The notes: generated from the letters alone by a model not told the origin. Shown: positions 44,834 through 55,252, numbered from the stretch's first letter. The stretch: 64,000 nt of DNA from Actinoplanes lutulentus (GCF_003259845.1 NZ_QLMJ01000007.1:1-64000), one strand, 5' to 3'. A program made the numbers and translations.

Positions 44834-47440
44834 CTGGCGGCTCAGCACCACCGCCTCACGGCGCCGCCCGGCACCGAGCTTGCGGTAGATCGAGCGCATG
44901 TGCGCCTTGACCGTGTTCACCGAGATGCCGAGGTTCTCGGCGATCTCCGCCGCGGTCAGCACGGTCGGCAGATATTTCAGGACCTCCTGCTCCCGCTCAC
45001 TCAGCGGGCCGGCGGCCGGTGTTCCCCCGATGATCGGGATCTCTCCGGTGATCTCGGCGAGCACGTTGTCGCCGGCCGGGCCGCGCGCCTCGTTCAGCCA
45101 CTGCTGCCGTTCGGCCAGGACCAGCATGCGCGGCGCGCCGAACCGGCGGAACGGCTGCCGGATCAGCTCGGGCTCGGCCTCGGCCAGCGCCCGGGACAGC
45201 GCCTCACCGGCCCGGCCACCGTGCCCCTGCGCGTCGGCGGCGAGCGCCGTGAGGATCCAGGCGGAGACCGCCGACACCCGGTCCGAGCCCTCCCGGACCC
45301 GGGCCAGCAACTCCTCGGCCGCCGCCGGGTCGCCGCTGTCCTGGTACGCGCGAGCCAGGCAGACCTGTTCGGCGGGCATCAGGGCCGGCACTGCCGGGCG
45401 GTGCGCGTACCGGGTGATGACCGCGGCGGGGTCGCCGAGGGCCAGGTCGGCCTCAGCCATCCCGAGTCCCAGCAACCGGACGAGCAGGGAGGCCGTGAAG
45501 TGTGGCCCGGCCTCGGCGAGAGCCCGGTACAGCACCGCCCGGGCCGCCAGCGGCTCCCGGCGGTCGAGCAGCAGCCGGGCCCGGACCAGCGCCACCACCA
45601 CCGCCGGCGCCGCCTCCGGCTCGTCGCCGATCGCGTGCAGCCCCCGGCGCAGCAGGCTCTCCGTCTCGGCCTCGCGGCCGCGCTCGGCTTCGGTCAGGGC
45701 CCGGGTCAGGTACGCCACCGCGGACGCCGGCCGGGTCTTCGCGTCGATCCGGCCGGCCAGATCGATCGCGGCGTTCGCGTGCTCGTCCGCGGCGTTCAGC
45801 GCGCCCTGGAGATGGACCAGCAGCGACAGGTGCGCGAGCGCGTTGATCTCGACGAGTGGAACCCCGGCGGACCGGCCGGCCGACGCGGCGGCCCAGAGGA
45901 ACCGCTCGGCGTGGTCCAGCCGTCCGGTCCAGAGCAGGCCGGCACCCTTGTGGTTGAGCGCCATGGCCCGGTAATGCAGGCGGGCGGGCACCTGGTCCCA
46001 GCGCAGCGTGGTCAGCTCGTCGAGCAACTGGGAGGAGACCGCCACCAGGTGGGGCATGTCGCCCCGCCAGCGGATCACCACGCCGCTCTCCAGCACGTTC
46101 AGCGCCAGATCGACCACGGCGCGGTACCGGGGGCCACGCCCGGCGAGCAACGTCCGCGCCCGGGCGATCCGCTGGGGCACCGAAGCGACGTCATGATCCG
46201 CGAAAGCCATCAGGGCCGCGCAGAACGACAGCTCGGCGCTCTCCATCAGTCGTTCCGCCGGGATGCGCCGGAGCACGGCGATGAAATCCTCCCGGTCGAC
46301 CGAGGCGAACAGCTGCAGCCCGTGATCGACCACCAGGCGTGCCACGAACTCCCAGTCACCGCCGGCGGCGGCGTGGGTGATCGCGACCAGGCCGTTGCCC
46401 TTGGCGGCGAACCATTGCGCGGTCAGCAGGTGCAGCTGCGGCACACGCTCGGGCTCGACGATGGAGATCTGATGGCGCAGCGCGGCGCGGAACATGCCGT
46501 GATAGCGGAACCAGCGGCTCATCCCGATCCGCTCGACGAACAGGTTCGACTGGGCCAGGCGTTCCAGGGTCCGATGGCCGTAATTCTGACCGGTGAGCAC
46601 CTCGGCCAGCTCGCCGCAGATCCGGTCGGTCAGGCTGGTGCTCAGCAGGAACTCCCGGAACTGCGGCGGCTGGGTGGCGAGCACTTCCCGTACCAGGTAG
46701 TCCTCGATCGCCTTGCCGCCGAGATCCTCCAGACCGAGCCGCAGCCCGGCACCCCAGCCCTCGGCGCGCCGCACCCTGACGGCCACCTCCTCCACGGAGG
46801 GCCGGCGGCCCTGGAGCGCCAGCAACTGGGATGCCTCGTCGACCCGGAACGCGAGCGCGGCGGCACCGATCTCGGTGAGCTCCCCGGCCGCGCGGAGCCG
46901 ATGCAGGGGCACACCCGGCTCGGTCCGGCTGATCAGCACGAACCGCAGCCGGTCGGGCATGGTGTGCAGAATGCCGGCGAGGTCGTTGAGCACCTGCGGG
47001 TCGGTCACCTCGTGCAGGTCGTCGAGGACCAGGACGGTCACCTGGGGCAGGCCGGCCAGTCCGGAGACAAGGCGGCGGAACAGGGCGGGGTCGTCGTCGG
47101 CGGCGCGCGATCCGGTGTCCGGCAGACCGCTGCCGGCGGCGCGCAAGGCCATGATCAGATCCGACCGGAACACCACCGGGTTGTTGTGCCGGGCCTCCAG
47201 CGTGAGCCAGGCGACCGGCCCGGACAGCGACCGGGTGCCCGCCCAGGAGGCGGCGAGAGCGGTCTTGCCCCAGCCCGGCCCGGCACAGATCACCGTGACA
47301 GCCCGGCGCACACCGGCGTCGAGCGCCTCGGCGAGCCGCGGTCGCCACAGCACCCCGTGCGGCGACCTCGGTCTCGCCACCAGCCTTGGCCGGGCGACGG
47401 GTATCGGAATGGAAAGTGCCTTTCGTGCCGCTTCCGTCAT
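44819..47440 (-). CDS. LAL-family (MalT-like) LuxR transcriptional regulator 2
   Basis: The 873-residue protein has Walker A GPGWGKT (54-60), Walker B VTVLVLDDLHE, a long helical repeat region and a C-terminal HTH (LSEREQEVLKYLPTVLTAAE ... ISVNTVKAHMRSIYRKLGA). ATG 47440 has GGTGGTGG upstream; the reading frame runs about 58 codons further, through an 18-bp tandem repeat, without a credible start. It lies inside the palindrome-bearing island, so it is a candidate regulator of that motif, though no copy precedes its own start closely. The upstream gap holds several inverted repeats. Confidence 0.92.
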   Translation of the reverse strand: MTEAARKALSIPIPVARPRLVARPRSPHGVLWRPRLAEALDAGVRRAVTVICAGPGWGKTALAASWAGTRSLSGPVAWLTLEARHNNPVVFRSDLIMALRAAGSGLPDTGSRAADDDPALFRRLVSGLAGLPQVTVLVLDDLHEVTDPQVLNDLAGILHTMPDRLRFVLISRTEPGVPLHRLRAAGELTEIGAAALAFRVDEASQLLALQGRRPSVEEVAVRVRRAEGWGAGLRLGLEDLGGKAIEDYLVREVLATQPPQFREFLLSTSLTDRICGELAEVLTGQNYGHRTLERLAQSNLFVERIGMSRWFRYHGMFRAALRHQISIVEPERVPQLHLLTAQWFAAKGNGLVAITHAAAGGDWEFVARLVVDHGLQLFASVDREDFIAVLRRIPAERLMESAELSFCAALMAFADHDVASVPQRIARARTLLAGRGPRYRAVVDLALNVLESGVVIRWRGDMPHLVAVSSQLLDELTTLRWDQVPARLHYRAMALNHKGAGLLWTGRLDHAERFLWAAASAGRSAGVPLVEINALAHLSLLVHLQGALNAADEHANAAIDLAGRIDAKTRPASAVAYLTRALTEAERGREAETESLLRRGLHAIGDEPEAAPAVVVALVRARLLLDRREPLAARAVLYRALAEAGPHFTASLLVRLLGLGMAEADLALGDPAAVITRYAHRPAVPALMPAEQVCLARAYQDSGDPAAAEELLARVREGSDRVSAVSAWILTALAADAQGHGGRAGEALSRALAEAEPELIRQPFRRFGAPRMLVLAERQQWLNEARGPAGDNVLAEITGEIPIIGGTPAAGPLSEREQEVLKYLPTVLTAAEIAENLGISVNTVKAHMRSIYRKLGAGRRREAVVLSRQLGLL

Positions 47441-47515
47441 GTAGCCACCACCCCCAAGGGCACGATGCGGCCTCTGGCGCCCCACTTCGCGGTAGTGGCG
47501 CCCGCCCGTGCCCGG

Positions 47516-47551
47516 TCCTTGAAGCCGTCGTGGTCCTTGAAGCCGTCGTGG
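47516..47551. repeat. Two tandem copies of an 18-bp unit
   Basis: TCCTTGAAGCCGTCGTGG is repeated exactly at 47516 and 47534, followed by TCC of a third unit. It lies 76 bp upstream of LAL regulator 2. Confidence 0.9.
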
Positions 47552-47714
47552 TCCGCCGACACGTAGCGTGATCTGTCGCCGTGGATTCATCGCCAGTGAG
47601 TCCACATTGAACAATCATTACTACGCAGAGTGAGACACCGAGAACCTTTCGCCGCCACAGAAGCACAGAAAGTAGGCGGACGACAACCCCTCGTATTCGG
47701 TAAATTCAGGAACC

Positions 47715-47755
47715 TGGTGCTCAACATGCAAGTTGCATGTTTGATCAGAGCACCA
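47715..47755. promoter_or_regulatory. Nested palindromes around AACATGCAAGTTGCATGTT
   Basis: A perfect 19-bp palindrome (47723-47741, 9-1-9) is framed by inverted arms TGGTGCTC (47715-47722) and GAGCACCA (47748-47755). A further 14-bp palindrome TTCAGCTTGCTGAA lies at 47760-47773. The stretch is unusually A/T-rich for this genome. It sits between LAL regulator 2 and the DUF7144 gene at 47873 and may be an operator; an RNA structure is the alternative. The rest of the 430-bp gap holds nothing else I can identify. Confidence 0.6.
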
Positions 47756-47797
47756 GAACTTCAGCTTGCTGAAAGACAGGGCAACTCGCGTGGCACG

Positions 47798-47816
47798 TTC
47801 ACCCGGCCCGCATGAG
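47798..47816. promoter_or_regulatory. 19-bp palindrome, copy 8 (one mismatch)
   Basis: TTCACCCGGCCCGCATGAG ends 56 nt before the DUF7144 ATG at 47873 (with Shine-Dalgarno). Confidence 0.6.
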
Positions 47817-47872
47817 GCGGTGAACCCGCCCGCTCAGGTCTCCTGATAGGACCACGACGAGGGAGACGAACG

Positions 47873-48313
47873 ATGTCGAGCAGTTACGCCACGGAACGCC
47901 CCGCCAACACCGGACCGGCTCCGGACACCACCGGCTGGATCGGCCTGGTGGTCTTCGCCGGAATCATGATGCTCATCCTGGGCACCTTCCAGGTCGCCGA
48001 GGGCGTGACCGCCCTGTACCGCGAGGAGGTGTACCTGGTCACCGCGGACGGGCACCTGCTCGACCTGGATTACACGGTCTGGGGCTGGGTGCATCTGGTC
48101 TTCGGACTGATCACGCTCGCCAGCGGCGCCGGGATCCTTCTCGGCCAGACCTGGGCCCGGGTCACCGGCATCATCATCGCCGGCATCGGCGCCCTGCTGC
48201 ACTTCTCCTTCCTGGCCGCCGCGCCGGTCTGGTGCTCCATCCTGATCTGCATGGACATTCTGGTCATCTACGCGCTCGCGGCACACGGCCGTGACGTGCG
48301 CCGCAAGCGCTGA
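47873..48313 (+). CDS. DUF7144-like four-helix membrane protein, paralogue 2
   Basis: 146 residues: a hydrophilic N-terminus, then helices GWIGLVVFAGIMMLILGTFQV, WGWVHLVFGLITLASGAGILLG-QTWAR, GIIIAGIGALLHFSFLAAAPVW and a last one ending YALAAHGRDVR. It is clearly paralogous to 58063 (shared WGW[VT]HL...GQTWARV and VIYALxAHGR) and less so to 35143. GAGGGAG precedes the ATG. Six nt separate it from the convergent LAL regulator 3. Function unknown. Confidence 0.87.
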   Translation: MSSSYATERPANTGPAPDTTGWIGLVVFAGIMMLILGTFQVAEGVTALYREEVYLVTADGHLLDLDYTVWGWVHLVFGLITLASGAGILLGQTWARVTGIIIAGIGALLHFSFLAAAPVWCSILICMDILVIYALAAHGRDVRRKR

Positions 48314-48319
48314 GGCACC

Positions 48320-50992
48320 TCAGATCAGCTTGAGCGACCGGGCCCGGCGCACCGCCTCGTTGCGCCGGGAGGCCGACAGTTTCCGCAGGATGCTCCGCAC
48401 ATGCGTCTTCACGGTGTTGACCGAGACGTACAGCGTCGCGGCGATCTCCTCGGTCGGGAGCATCGCCGCCATCCCCCGCAGCACGTCGAGCTCCCGCTTA
48501 CTCAGCGCCTCCACGACCACCGGTTCGGCGTCCGCCACCGCGGCGGACGCGCCGGCCTGGGAAGGTACCGGCGTGACACCCAGTGCCCCGAACTGCACGG
48601 CCAGCCGCTCGTCGTCGCGCAGCAGCCGGCGCAGCTGGCCCCACGCCTGATGCACCGGGCGCCGCTGGTTCTCGGCCCCGGCCACTCGCAGCGCGCGCCG
48701 CAACGCCTCCCGGGCGCCCGAGGCGTCCTCGCCCTGCGCCGCGACGACGGCCAGCAAGAGCCAGGCGTCGAGGGCCACCGGTGCCGGCACACCCACGGCG
48801 TCGGCGGTGGTACGGGCCAGGTCATACGCGTTCCGGGTGTCGCCGCGTCTCATCGCGAGCGCGGCATGCACCACCGCCACGTCAGGCGAGGATGTCTCCG
48901 GGCACCGCCCCAGCAACTCGGCCGCGTGGTCCGGATGCCCGCCCGCGATCAGAAGCCGGGCTTGTCCGAGCAGCACCTCACGGGTCAGCCAGCGGGGCGC
49001 TGTCATCTCGGCGGCGGCCACCTCCGCCGCCCGCAACGTGTTGACCGCAGCGCGCAACTCGCCACGGGTGTGCAGGCGACGAGCTCGCACCACGGCGTAC
49101 CCGAGCATCGCGGGCGCGCCGGAATCCGGGCCGCAGAGTGGCTGGGCCGCTCGCAGGTGCCGGTCGGCGGCCTCGATGTCGTACCGCTCCAGGGCCACCC
49201 ACGCCAGCGCCACCTCGGCGACGCCCGGTCGTTCGGTCCGGCCCATCCCCGCCTCGGCCGCCAGGTCCAGAGCCTGCCGTGCGGTGTGCTCGGCCCGGCT
49301 CAGCCGCCCCCGGTACGCCTCGATCAGGGCCAGCTGCGCCAGGCTGCCGATCCGCACCACGTCGCACCCGGGCACGATGCTCGCGGCCGCGTCGGTCAGC
49401 ACATCCACTGCTGCGTCGACGGATCCCATGCTGTTCAGGGCGGATCCCTCCGCGGTCCGCAGCAGGACCCGCAGCTCGGGGTGGCGGGCCAGCCGTTCGG
49501 GTGGGGCCACCGCGAGGAACGTCTCGGCGACCGCGACCAGTTCGCTCACCCGCTCGGGTTCCGGCCCGTCGGCCAGGAGCAGGATCTGGACGAGGAAGCC
49601 GGTCAGGGTGAGCCCGTCACCGCAGGTGCTGCCGTGTACGGCGAGCAGTTTGCCGGCGTACGCCAGAAGGTCGGCGGCCCGGTCCGGCCGCCGGTCACCG
49701 TAAGCGATCGCGGCCTGGACCATCACCGCCTCCGGCAACTCCATGTGCTCCGGCATCCCGGCGAAAAGCCTGCCCAGCCGGCCTGAACCACCCTCGATCA
49801 CCAGGCGGCCCACCGCGTAGTCCTCGACCACCATGCCGGCGGCCGAACCCCAGTCGCCGGCCTGCGCCGCGTGGCCGACCGCCTCCACGAGCCGGCCCTG
49901 CTCGGACAGCCAGGCCGCCGCCCGGGTGTGCAGCATCGGCACCTCGTCCGGCTCGGCCCAGGCCAGCTGCGCCCTCAGCAGCTCGGCGAAGAGCCGGTGG
50001 TACCGGTACAGGTCGGAGCCCGTGCCCACCGGCTGGATGAACGCGTTCTCCCGGGTCAGGGTGCTGAGCAGCCGGCTCGCGTCGGACCGGTCGGTGACCG
50101 CCGCGGCCAGCGCCGGGGTGAAGGTGTCCAGCACGCTCGTCTCCAGCAGGAACCGGCGCACCTCCGGCGTCTGCAGGCGCAGCACCTCACCGACGAAGTA
50201 GTCGGCGATCGTCGACTCATCCCCCGAGATCGTGTCGACCAGGCGTTTCACGTCCGGGCTGTTCTGCAGCGCGCAGGCGCAGAGCCGGATGCCGGCCGCC
50301 CAGCCCTCGGTGTGCTCCAACAGTTTCGCCAGCTCCGCAGCCCCGAGGTCGACCCCGTGCAGCACCATCAGCTCGGCTGCCTCGTCCGAGCTGAACGCCA
50401 GATCGGCGGTGCGCAGCTCGTGGAGCTGTCCGGCGAGGCGGTACCGGTACAGCGGCAGCGGCGGGTCCCACCGGCCGGTCAGCACCACCCGCAGCTGCCG
50501 CGCGTGGCTGATCAGGAAGTCCAGCCCCAGGGCCCACTCCCGGCCGGGCAGTTGCGAGGCGTTGTCGAGGATCAGCACGACCGGCGCCGGCTGCTCGTCG
50601 ATCGCGGCGGCCAGGCGGCTGATGACCGCCCGGCCGGCCGTGCCACCTGGCACGGCGGGAACGGCCACACCGGCCCGGCGCAGCCCTTCGATCACATAGG
50701 TCCAGAAGGCCGAGGGTTGTTCGTCACCGGTCTCCAGGCTGATCCAGGCGATCGGCCAGTCCACCGCACCGCTGGTCACCCAGGTGGCCAGCAGCTGCGT
50801 CTTGCCGCTGCCGGCCAACCCGGTGACCAGGGTGACCGGACCCTGCACGCCCTCGGTCATCCGGGCGAGCAGGGCGGGACGGGCCACCATGAACGGCGGT
50901 GCCGCCGGAACCATGAACTTGGAGTCCAGTAACGAACTGTCCGCGTCGAAACCGGACCCACCGGGCAGATCCGCGATCAGTTCTGTGGACAC
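48320..50992 (-). CDS. LAL-family (MalT-like) LuxR transcriptional regulator 3
   Basis: 890 residues. Walker A GLAGSGKT (58-65), a Walker B-like VVLILDNAS (Asn for the second acidic residue), a helical repeat middle part and a C-terminal HTH (LSKRELDVLRGMAAMLPTEE ... VSVNTVKTHVRSILRKLSA). GTG 50992 follows AAGGA by about 7 nt. The gene lies downstream of the GH63/GH13 genes on the same strand, which recalls MalT and sugar metabolism. With regulator 2 it is a candidate for the palindrome-binding factor. Confidence 0.92.
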   Translation of the reverse strand: MSTELIADLPGGSGFDADSSLLDSKFMVPAAPPFMVARPALLARMTEGVQGPVTLVTGLAGSGKTQLLATWVTSGAVDWPIAWISLETGDEQPSAFWTYVIEGLRRAGVAVPAVPGGTAGRAVISRLAAAIDEQPAPVVLILDNASQLPGREWALGLDFLISHARQLRVVLTGRWDPPLPLYRYRLAGQLHELRTADLAFSSDEAAELMVLHGVDLGAAELAKLLEHTEGWAAGIRLCACALQNSPDVKRLVDTISGDESTIADYFVGEVLRLQTPEVRRFLLETSVLDTFTPALAAAVTDRSDASRLLSTLTRENAFIQPVGTGSDLYRYHRLFAELLRAQLAWAEPDEVPMLHTRAAAWLSEQGRLVEAVGHAAQAGDWGSAAGMVVEDYAVGRLVIEGGSGRLGRLFAGMPEHMELPEAVMVQAAIAYGDRRPDRAADLLAYAGKLLAVHGSTCGDGLTLTGFLVQILLLADGPEPERVSELVAVAETFLAVAPPERLARHPELRVLLRTAEGSALNSMGSVDAAVDVLTDAAASIVPGCDVVRIGSLAQLALIEAYRGRLSRAEHTARQALDLAAEAGMGRTERPGVAEVALAWVALERYDIEAADRHLRAAQPLCGPDSGAPAMLGYAVVRARRLHTRGELRAAVNTLRAAEVAAAEMTAPRWLTREVLLGQARLLIAGGHPDHAAELLGRCPETSSPDVAVVHAALAMRRGDTRNAYDLARTTADAVGVPAPVALDAWLLLAVVAAQGEDASGAREALRRALRVAGAENQRRPVHQAWGQLRRLLRDDERLAVQFGALGVTPVPSQAGASAAVADAEPVVVEALSKRELDVLRGMAAMLPTEEIAATLYVSVNTVKTHVRSILRKLSASRRNEAVRRARSLKLI

Positions 50993-51104
50993 ATTGTTTC
51001 CTTCCGAGAGACGACCCCATTCGATCTCCTCGTTCAGACTCGTCGGGGTGACTCACCCGCGCATCGTCCGGATCGGATAGTCGTGACCCTCGGTGTGGCG
51101 ATCA

Positions 51105-52574
51105 TTACTCCACGGTCAGGACGTGTGCCCCCCACGCCGGAAGGTCGACGAAGACCCCGTTCGCCACGAGATCGTCACCGTCGCGTTCGAACACCCGGCC
51201 GTCGAGCACGTTGGTCAGCCGCCACGCGCGCCCGCCGAGCGCCGACCAGGGCAGCTCCACCATGCCCTGCGACGGGTGCGCCGCGAAGTTGACCACGATC
51301 ACGTGTTGCGGGATGCCGTTGTCGTACCAGGCCCAGGCCAGGAGGTCCTGGTGCGACGCGTTGTCCGGCCAGCCGTGGCAGTCGAGCATCCGCCAGTCAC
51401 CCCGGCGCAGGCGCGCGGCCAGCGCGAGCAGCCGGTGATAGAACTCGCGCAGGCCCAGGTCGGCCGGCTCGTCGCGGTACCGGCCCAGGAACACCGGCAG
51501 GTGCGCCCGGCGTCCCTCGAACTGGCCGTCGTGCCAGAGGACCGCGCCGGGCAGCGTCGCCACGGCGATCGCGGCGGCGCGGTCCCGGCCGGCCGGCATC
51601 GTGGTGGCGGCCCGGGGCTCGTCGTGGTTCTCCAGGAAGCGGATCAGCCGGTCCTGGTAATCGCGGCCGGCGGTGAGGTGGGAGCGGACCGCGCCGGCGT
51701 TCTCGTGCACGAGCCGGTCGTAGAGCCGCTTGTCGTAACAGAAGTCGAAGCCCTGCTGCTGGAGCGTCCACTCCATGTCCCAGTACGCCTCGGCGATCAG
51801 CACCAGATCCGGGTTGACCGCCCGGATCCGCGCGAAGATCGACGGCCAGAACTCCTCGGCGGGCGCCGGGCCGGCGTACTTTCCCCAGGTGCGGGCGAAG
51901 ATCTCATTGGTGAGCAGCATGGCCATGTCGCAGCGCACGCCGTCGCACTGCTCGCCGATGCCGATCAGCGCCTCCGCTGTCGCCTCCCGCAGACCGGGCT
52001 CGAACGCGTTCAGCTGAGCCACGTCCGGCCAGGCCGGGAAGAGCGGGTCCCGGCCGTGCGCCAGCACCCGGCCACCGGCGGTGAACCAGCTCGCCGGGTC
52101 GGCGGCGAGGTCCTCGGGGGTGCCCTGGATGAACCACTCCGGGTGCTGCACGGTCCCGGGATGGTCCGGGGCGGTGTGGTTCGGCACGTAGTCGAGCACC
52201 AGGCGCAGCCCTCGCGAGTTCAGCTCGGCGCGCGCTTTCGCCAGCCCGTCGCGGCCGCCGAGCCGGTCGTCGGCGGAGTACCGGCGCACGCAGTACGGCG
52301 AACCGACCACGTCGTCCGGGGTGAAATCGGGCAGCGCCTGCCGGAAGGCCTGCTGGAGGCCCTCGTTCGTGTGGGCCAGCGCCAGCCCGGCCGGGCTGCG
52401 CTCCCAGACGCCCATCAGCCAGACCGCGTCCAGCCCGTCGGCCGCCACCTCGTCCCAGATCTCGCCCGGGACCTCGCCCAGGGTGACCGTGCGGCCCAGC
52501 CGGCGGCTCAGACCCTCCAGCCACGGCCACGTGTCGATCTCGTAGATCGTCGGGGAAGAAGGCCACCCGCTCAT
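51105..52574 (-). CDS. GH13 alpha-amylase-family glycosidase
   Basis: 489 residues with a (beta/alpha)8 catalytic domain. LVLDYVPNHTA (region I), GVRCDMAML with the nucleophile Asp (region II), LIAEAYWD with the acid/base Glu (region III) and RFLENHDEPRA (region IV) are all visible, and a C-terminal beta domain ends the protein. No signal peptide, so it acts on cytosolic alpha-glucans or a related sugar. ATG overlaps the stop of the GH63 gene and has GGAGGAG upstream. Together they suggest storage-glucan or compatible-solute breakdown. Confidence 0.92.
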   Translation of the reverse strand: MSGWPSSPTIYEIDTWPWLEGLSRRLGRTVTLGEVPGEIWDEVAADGLDAVWLMGVWERSPAGLALAHTNEGLQQAFRQALPDFTPDDVVGSPYCVRRYSADDRLGGRDGLAKARAELNSRGLRLVLDYVPNHTAPDHPGTVQHPEWFIQGTPEDLAADPASWFTAGGRVLAHGRDPLFPAWPDVAQLNAFEPGLREATAEALIGIGEQCDGVRCDMAMLLTNEIFARTWGKYAGPAPAEEFWPSIFARIRAVNPDLVLIAEAYWDMEWTLQQQGFDFCYDKRLYDRLVHENAGAVRSHLTAGRDYQDRLIRFLENHDEPRAATTMPAGRDRAAAIAVATLPGAVLWHDGQFEGRRAHLPVFLGRYRDEPADLGLREFYHRLLALAARLRRGDWRMLDCHGWPDNASHQDLLAWAWYDNGIPQHVIVVNFAAHPSQGMVELPWSALGGRAWRLTNVLDGRVFERDGDDLVANGVFVDLPAWGAHVLTVE

Positions 52575-55252
52575 GTCTGCTCCTCCGTGTTCACCACGGG
52601 AAGCTGGTGCAGCATCCCGGCCATCCCCTGATCCAGCAGGTGCGTCCCGGCCAGCCCGGCGAAGACGTTGGGGAAGAGCGCGACCAGCCCGGTCCAGCCG
52701 GTCTGATGAGCCGCGCCGAGACCCGCGCCGTTGTCGCCGTGGAAGTACTCCGAGAACAAGATCAAATCGCGCCAGTGCTCCGAGGCGAAGACCTTCTGGC
52801 CACCGTAACAGGGCCGCTCGCCGGAGGCGCCGGGCAGGAAGATTCGGGTCTGCCGGTCGGAGAGCTCCCGGGCCACCTCGAACAGGTTCTTCTGCTCGCC
52901 GGAGCCGGTCGGGCACTCGACGGTGAACTCGTCGCCGTACGCGAGATACAGGTTGAGCAGCGCCCGGATCATCAGCACGTTGGCGGGGAACCAGATCGGC
53001 CCGCGCCAGTTGGAGTTGCCGCCGAACATCGCGCTGTCCGACTCGGCCGGCTGGTACCGGACCTCGAACGTATGGTCGCCGACCCGGAACTCGAACGGAT
53101 GCTCGGCGTGGTGCCGGGAGAGCGACCGGATGCCGTACGGGCTGAGGAACTCGTTCTCATCCAGGAGCCTCGTCAGGATCCGGCGCAGACGGGTCTCGTC
53201 GAAGAGCGCCAGCAGGTGTTCGCCTCGCTGTCCGCGTACCCGGCCCGGCATCAGCACCGAGCTCACGCTGGGGTGCCGGTCCACGAAGTCCCGCATGTTG
53301 TCGAGGAGCTGCGGGTGCCGGGTGGTCAGCCCCGGGTCGTACACGGTGGCGGCGGCGAGCGGGAGCAGGCCGACCAGCGAGCGCACCCGCAACCGCTGCG
53401 CGCTGCCGTCCGGCAGCCGGAGCAGGTCGTAGAAGAAGCCGTCCTCCTCGTCCCACATGGCCGCGCTGCCGGTCTCGTGGTTGACCGCCACCGCGATCCA
53501 GGCGAAGTGCTCGAAGTACGCCTGCGCCTGCTCGGCGTAGACCGCGTCGGTCAGCGACAGCTCCAGGGCGATCTTGAGCATGCTCTGGCAGTACAGCGCC
53601 ATCCACGCGGTGCCGTCCGCCTGGTCCAGGTATCCCCCGGTGGGCAGCGGCGCGCTGCGGTCGAAGACGCCGATGTTGTCCAGCCCGAGGAAGCCGCCCT
53701 GGAAGACGTTGTTGCCGTCGTGGTCCTTGCGGTTCACCCACCAGGTGAAGTTCTTCGCCAGCTTGTGGAACATCGACTCCAGCCAGGCGTGGTCACCGAC
53801 GCCGTTGCGGGCCTTGTCCAGGTCGTAGACGAGGTGGGTGGCCCAGGCGTGCACCGGCGGGTTGACGTCGCTGAAGTTCCATTCGTACGCCGGGATCTGC
53901 CCGCTCGGGTGCAGGTACCGGCGGCTCATCAGCAGGTCGAGCTGGGTCTTGGCGAAGCCGAGGTCGACAAGGCTCAGGGCGATCGTGTGGAAGGCCAGGT
54001 CCCAGGCCGCGAACCAGGGGTACTCCCACTTGTCCGGCATCGAGATCACGTCGTGGCAGATCATGTGGAACCAGTCGCCGTTGCGCAGGTCGCGGGCCTG
54101 CAGCGGGTCCCGGCCGTGCTCGGTGAGCCAGCGCTCCACGTCGTAACCGAAGTACTGCTTGCTCCAGAGCATGCCGGCCATCGCCTGCCGGGCCACCTGG
54201 CGCTCGCCGTCGCTCAGCGCCGGCGCGAAGCACTCGGCGTAGAACTCGTCGGCCTCGGCGATCCGCCGGTCGAAGATCTGATCCACCTCAGATGGCGACA
54301 AATCACCCAGGGTCTGACTGAAACGCAACCGGATGACCGCGGAGCCGCCCGCCGGGATATCGGTGAAGACATCGAACGCGGCCTTCGTCCCCGTCTCCGC
54401 CGGGTTCACCGCCTCCTTCTCACCGCCGATCACGTACCGATGGAAAGCGTCCTTGCGGAACGCGCCGTCCGTCTCGTTCTCGGTGAACAGCAGCGGGTGG
54501 TCGCCCGCGATGGCGAGGAAACGTGTCCCGGTCCGCTCGTGGGTGGCCTCGATCGCCGCCCGGCCGGGCACCGCGCGCAGCGACGGCCGGGCGCCCTCGG
54601 CGGTCCCCCACGACCAGGTGTTACGGAACCAGATCGTCGGCAGGACCCGCAGCGTCGCCTCCTCCGGCCCGCGGTTGTGCACGGTGATCCGGGCCAGGAT
54701 GTCCTCCGGGCCGTCCTTCGCGTACTCCACCACCACGTCGAAGTAGCGGTCGTCGGCGAAGATCCCGGTGTCCAGCAGTTCATACTCGAAGCCGTCGCGT
54801 CCCCGCTCGCCGTTCGTCGCGACCAGGTCGTTGTACGGGAACTCGCGCTGCGGATACTTGTAGACCATCTTCTGGTACGAGTGGGTGGGCGTCGCGTCGA
54901 CGTAGAACCAGTACTCCTTGACGTCCTCGCCGTGGTTGCCCTCGCTGTTGGTCAGCCCGAAGTACCGCTCCTTGAGGATCGGATCGCGACCGTTCCACAG
55001 CGCCAGTCCCAGGCAGACCGACTGCTCCTCGTCGCAGAACCCGGCGATGCCGTCCTCACCCCACCGGTACGCCCGGGAGCGCGACTCGTCGTGACTGAGA
55101 AAGTTCCAGGCGTCCTGGTCCTGGCTGTAGTCCTCACGGACGGTGCCCCACTGACGCTCGCTGAGATAGGGACCCCAGCGCCGCCAGGGCTTGGTGCCGG
55201 TGTCGGCGTCGTGCAGGCGCCGATGCTCGGCGCCGGAATGAGAGGTGGCCAT
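52571..55252 (-). CDS. GH63-like (MGH1-type) glycoside hydrolase
   Basis: 893 residues. The C-terminal (alpha/alpha)6 barrel shows [53 protein letters not shown] and [16 protein letters not shown], as in GH63 glucosidases; the N-terminal beta-rich half has [24 protein letters not shown] and [17 protein letters not shown]. It is cytosolic by lack of a signal. Substrate candidates are alpha-glucosides such as glucosylglycerate. It is coupled to the GH13 gene and begins 21 nt after the SulP stop. Confidence 0.88.
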   Translation of the reverse strand: MATSHSGAEHRRLHDADTGTKPWRRWGPYLSERQWGTVREDYSQDQDAWNFLSHDESRSRAYRWGEDGIAGFCDEEQSVCLGLALWNGRDPILKERYFGLTNSEGNHGEDVKEYWFYVDATPTHSYQKMVYKYPQREFPYNDLVATNGERGRDGFEYELLDTGIFADDRYFDVVVEYAKDGPEDILARITVHNRGPEEATLRVLPTIWFRNTWSWGTAEGARPSLRAVPGRAAIEATHERTGTRFLAIAGDHPLLFTENETDGAFRKDAFHRYVIGGEKEAVNPAETGTKAAFDVFTDIPAGGSAVIRLRFSQTLGDLSPSEVDQIFDRRIAEADEFYAECFAPALSDGERQVARQAMAGMLWSKQYFGYDVERWLTEHGRDPLQARDLRNGDWFHMICHDVISMPDKWEYPWFAAWDLAFHTIALSLVDLGFAKTQLDLLMSRRYLHPSGQIPAYEWNFSDVNPPVHAWATHLVYDLDKARNGVGDHAWLESMFHKLAKNFTWWVNRKDHDGNNVFQGGFLGLDNIGVFDRSAPLPTGGYLDQADGTAWMALYCQSMLKIALELSLTDAVYAEQAQAYFEHFAWIAVAVNHETGSAAMWDEEDGFFYDLLRLPDGSAQRLRVRSLVGLLPLAAATVYDPGLTTRHPQLLDNMRDFVDRHPSVSSVLMPGRVRGQRGEHLLALFDETRLRRILTRLLDENEFLSPYGIRSLSRHHAEHPFEFRVGDHTFEVRYQPAESDSAMFGGNSNWRGPIWFPANVLMIRALLNLYLAYGDEFTVECPTGSGEQKNLFEVARELSDRQTRIFLPGASGERPCYGGQKVFASEHWRDLILFSEYFHGDNGAGLGAAHQTGWTGLVALFPNVFAGLAGTHLLDQGMAGMLHQLPVVNTEEQT

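Noticed and set aside
44900-47566. 888-codon open frame on the plus strand opposite LAL regulator 2
   Set aside because: It is the mirror of the regulator gene; Walker and HTH motifs are all on the minus strand.
48310-48323. Terminator CTGAGG-CA-CCTCAG between convergent genes
   Set aside because: A 2-nt loop is too small for a stable hairpin and no longer stem can be drawn.
51036-51062. Thirteenth palindrome copy upstream of LAL regulator 3
   Set aside because: GGGGTGACTCACCCG has half-sites in the wrong order and spacing; it does not fit the 7-5-7 layout.
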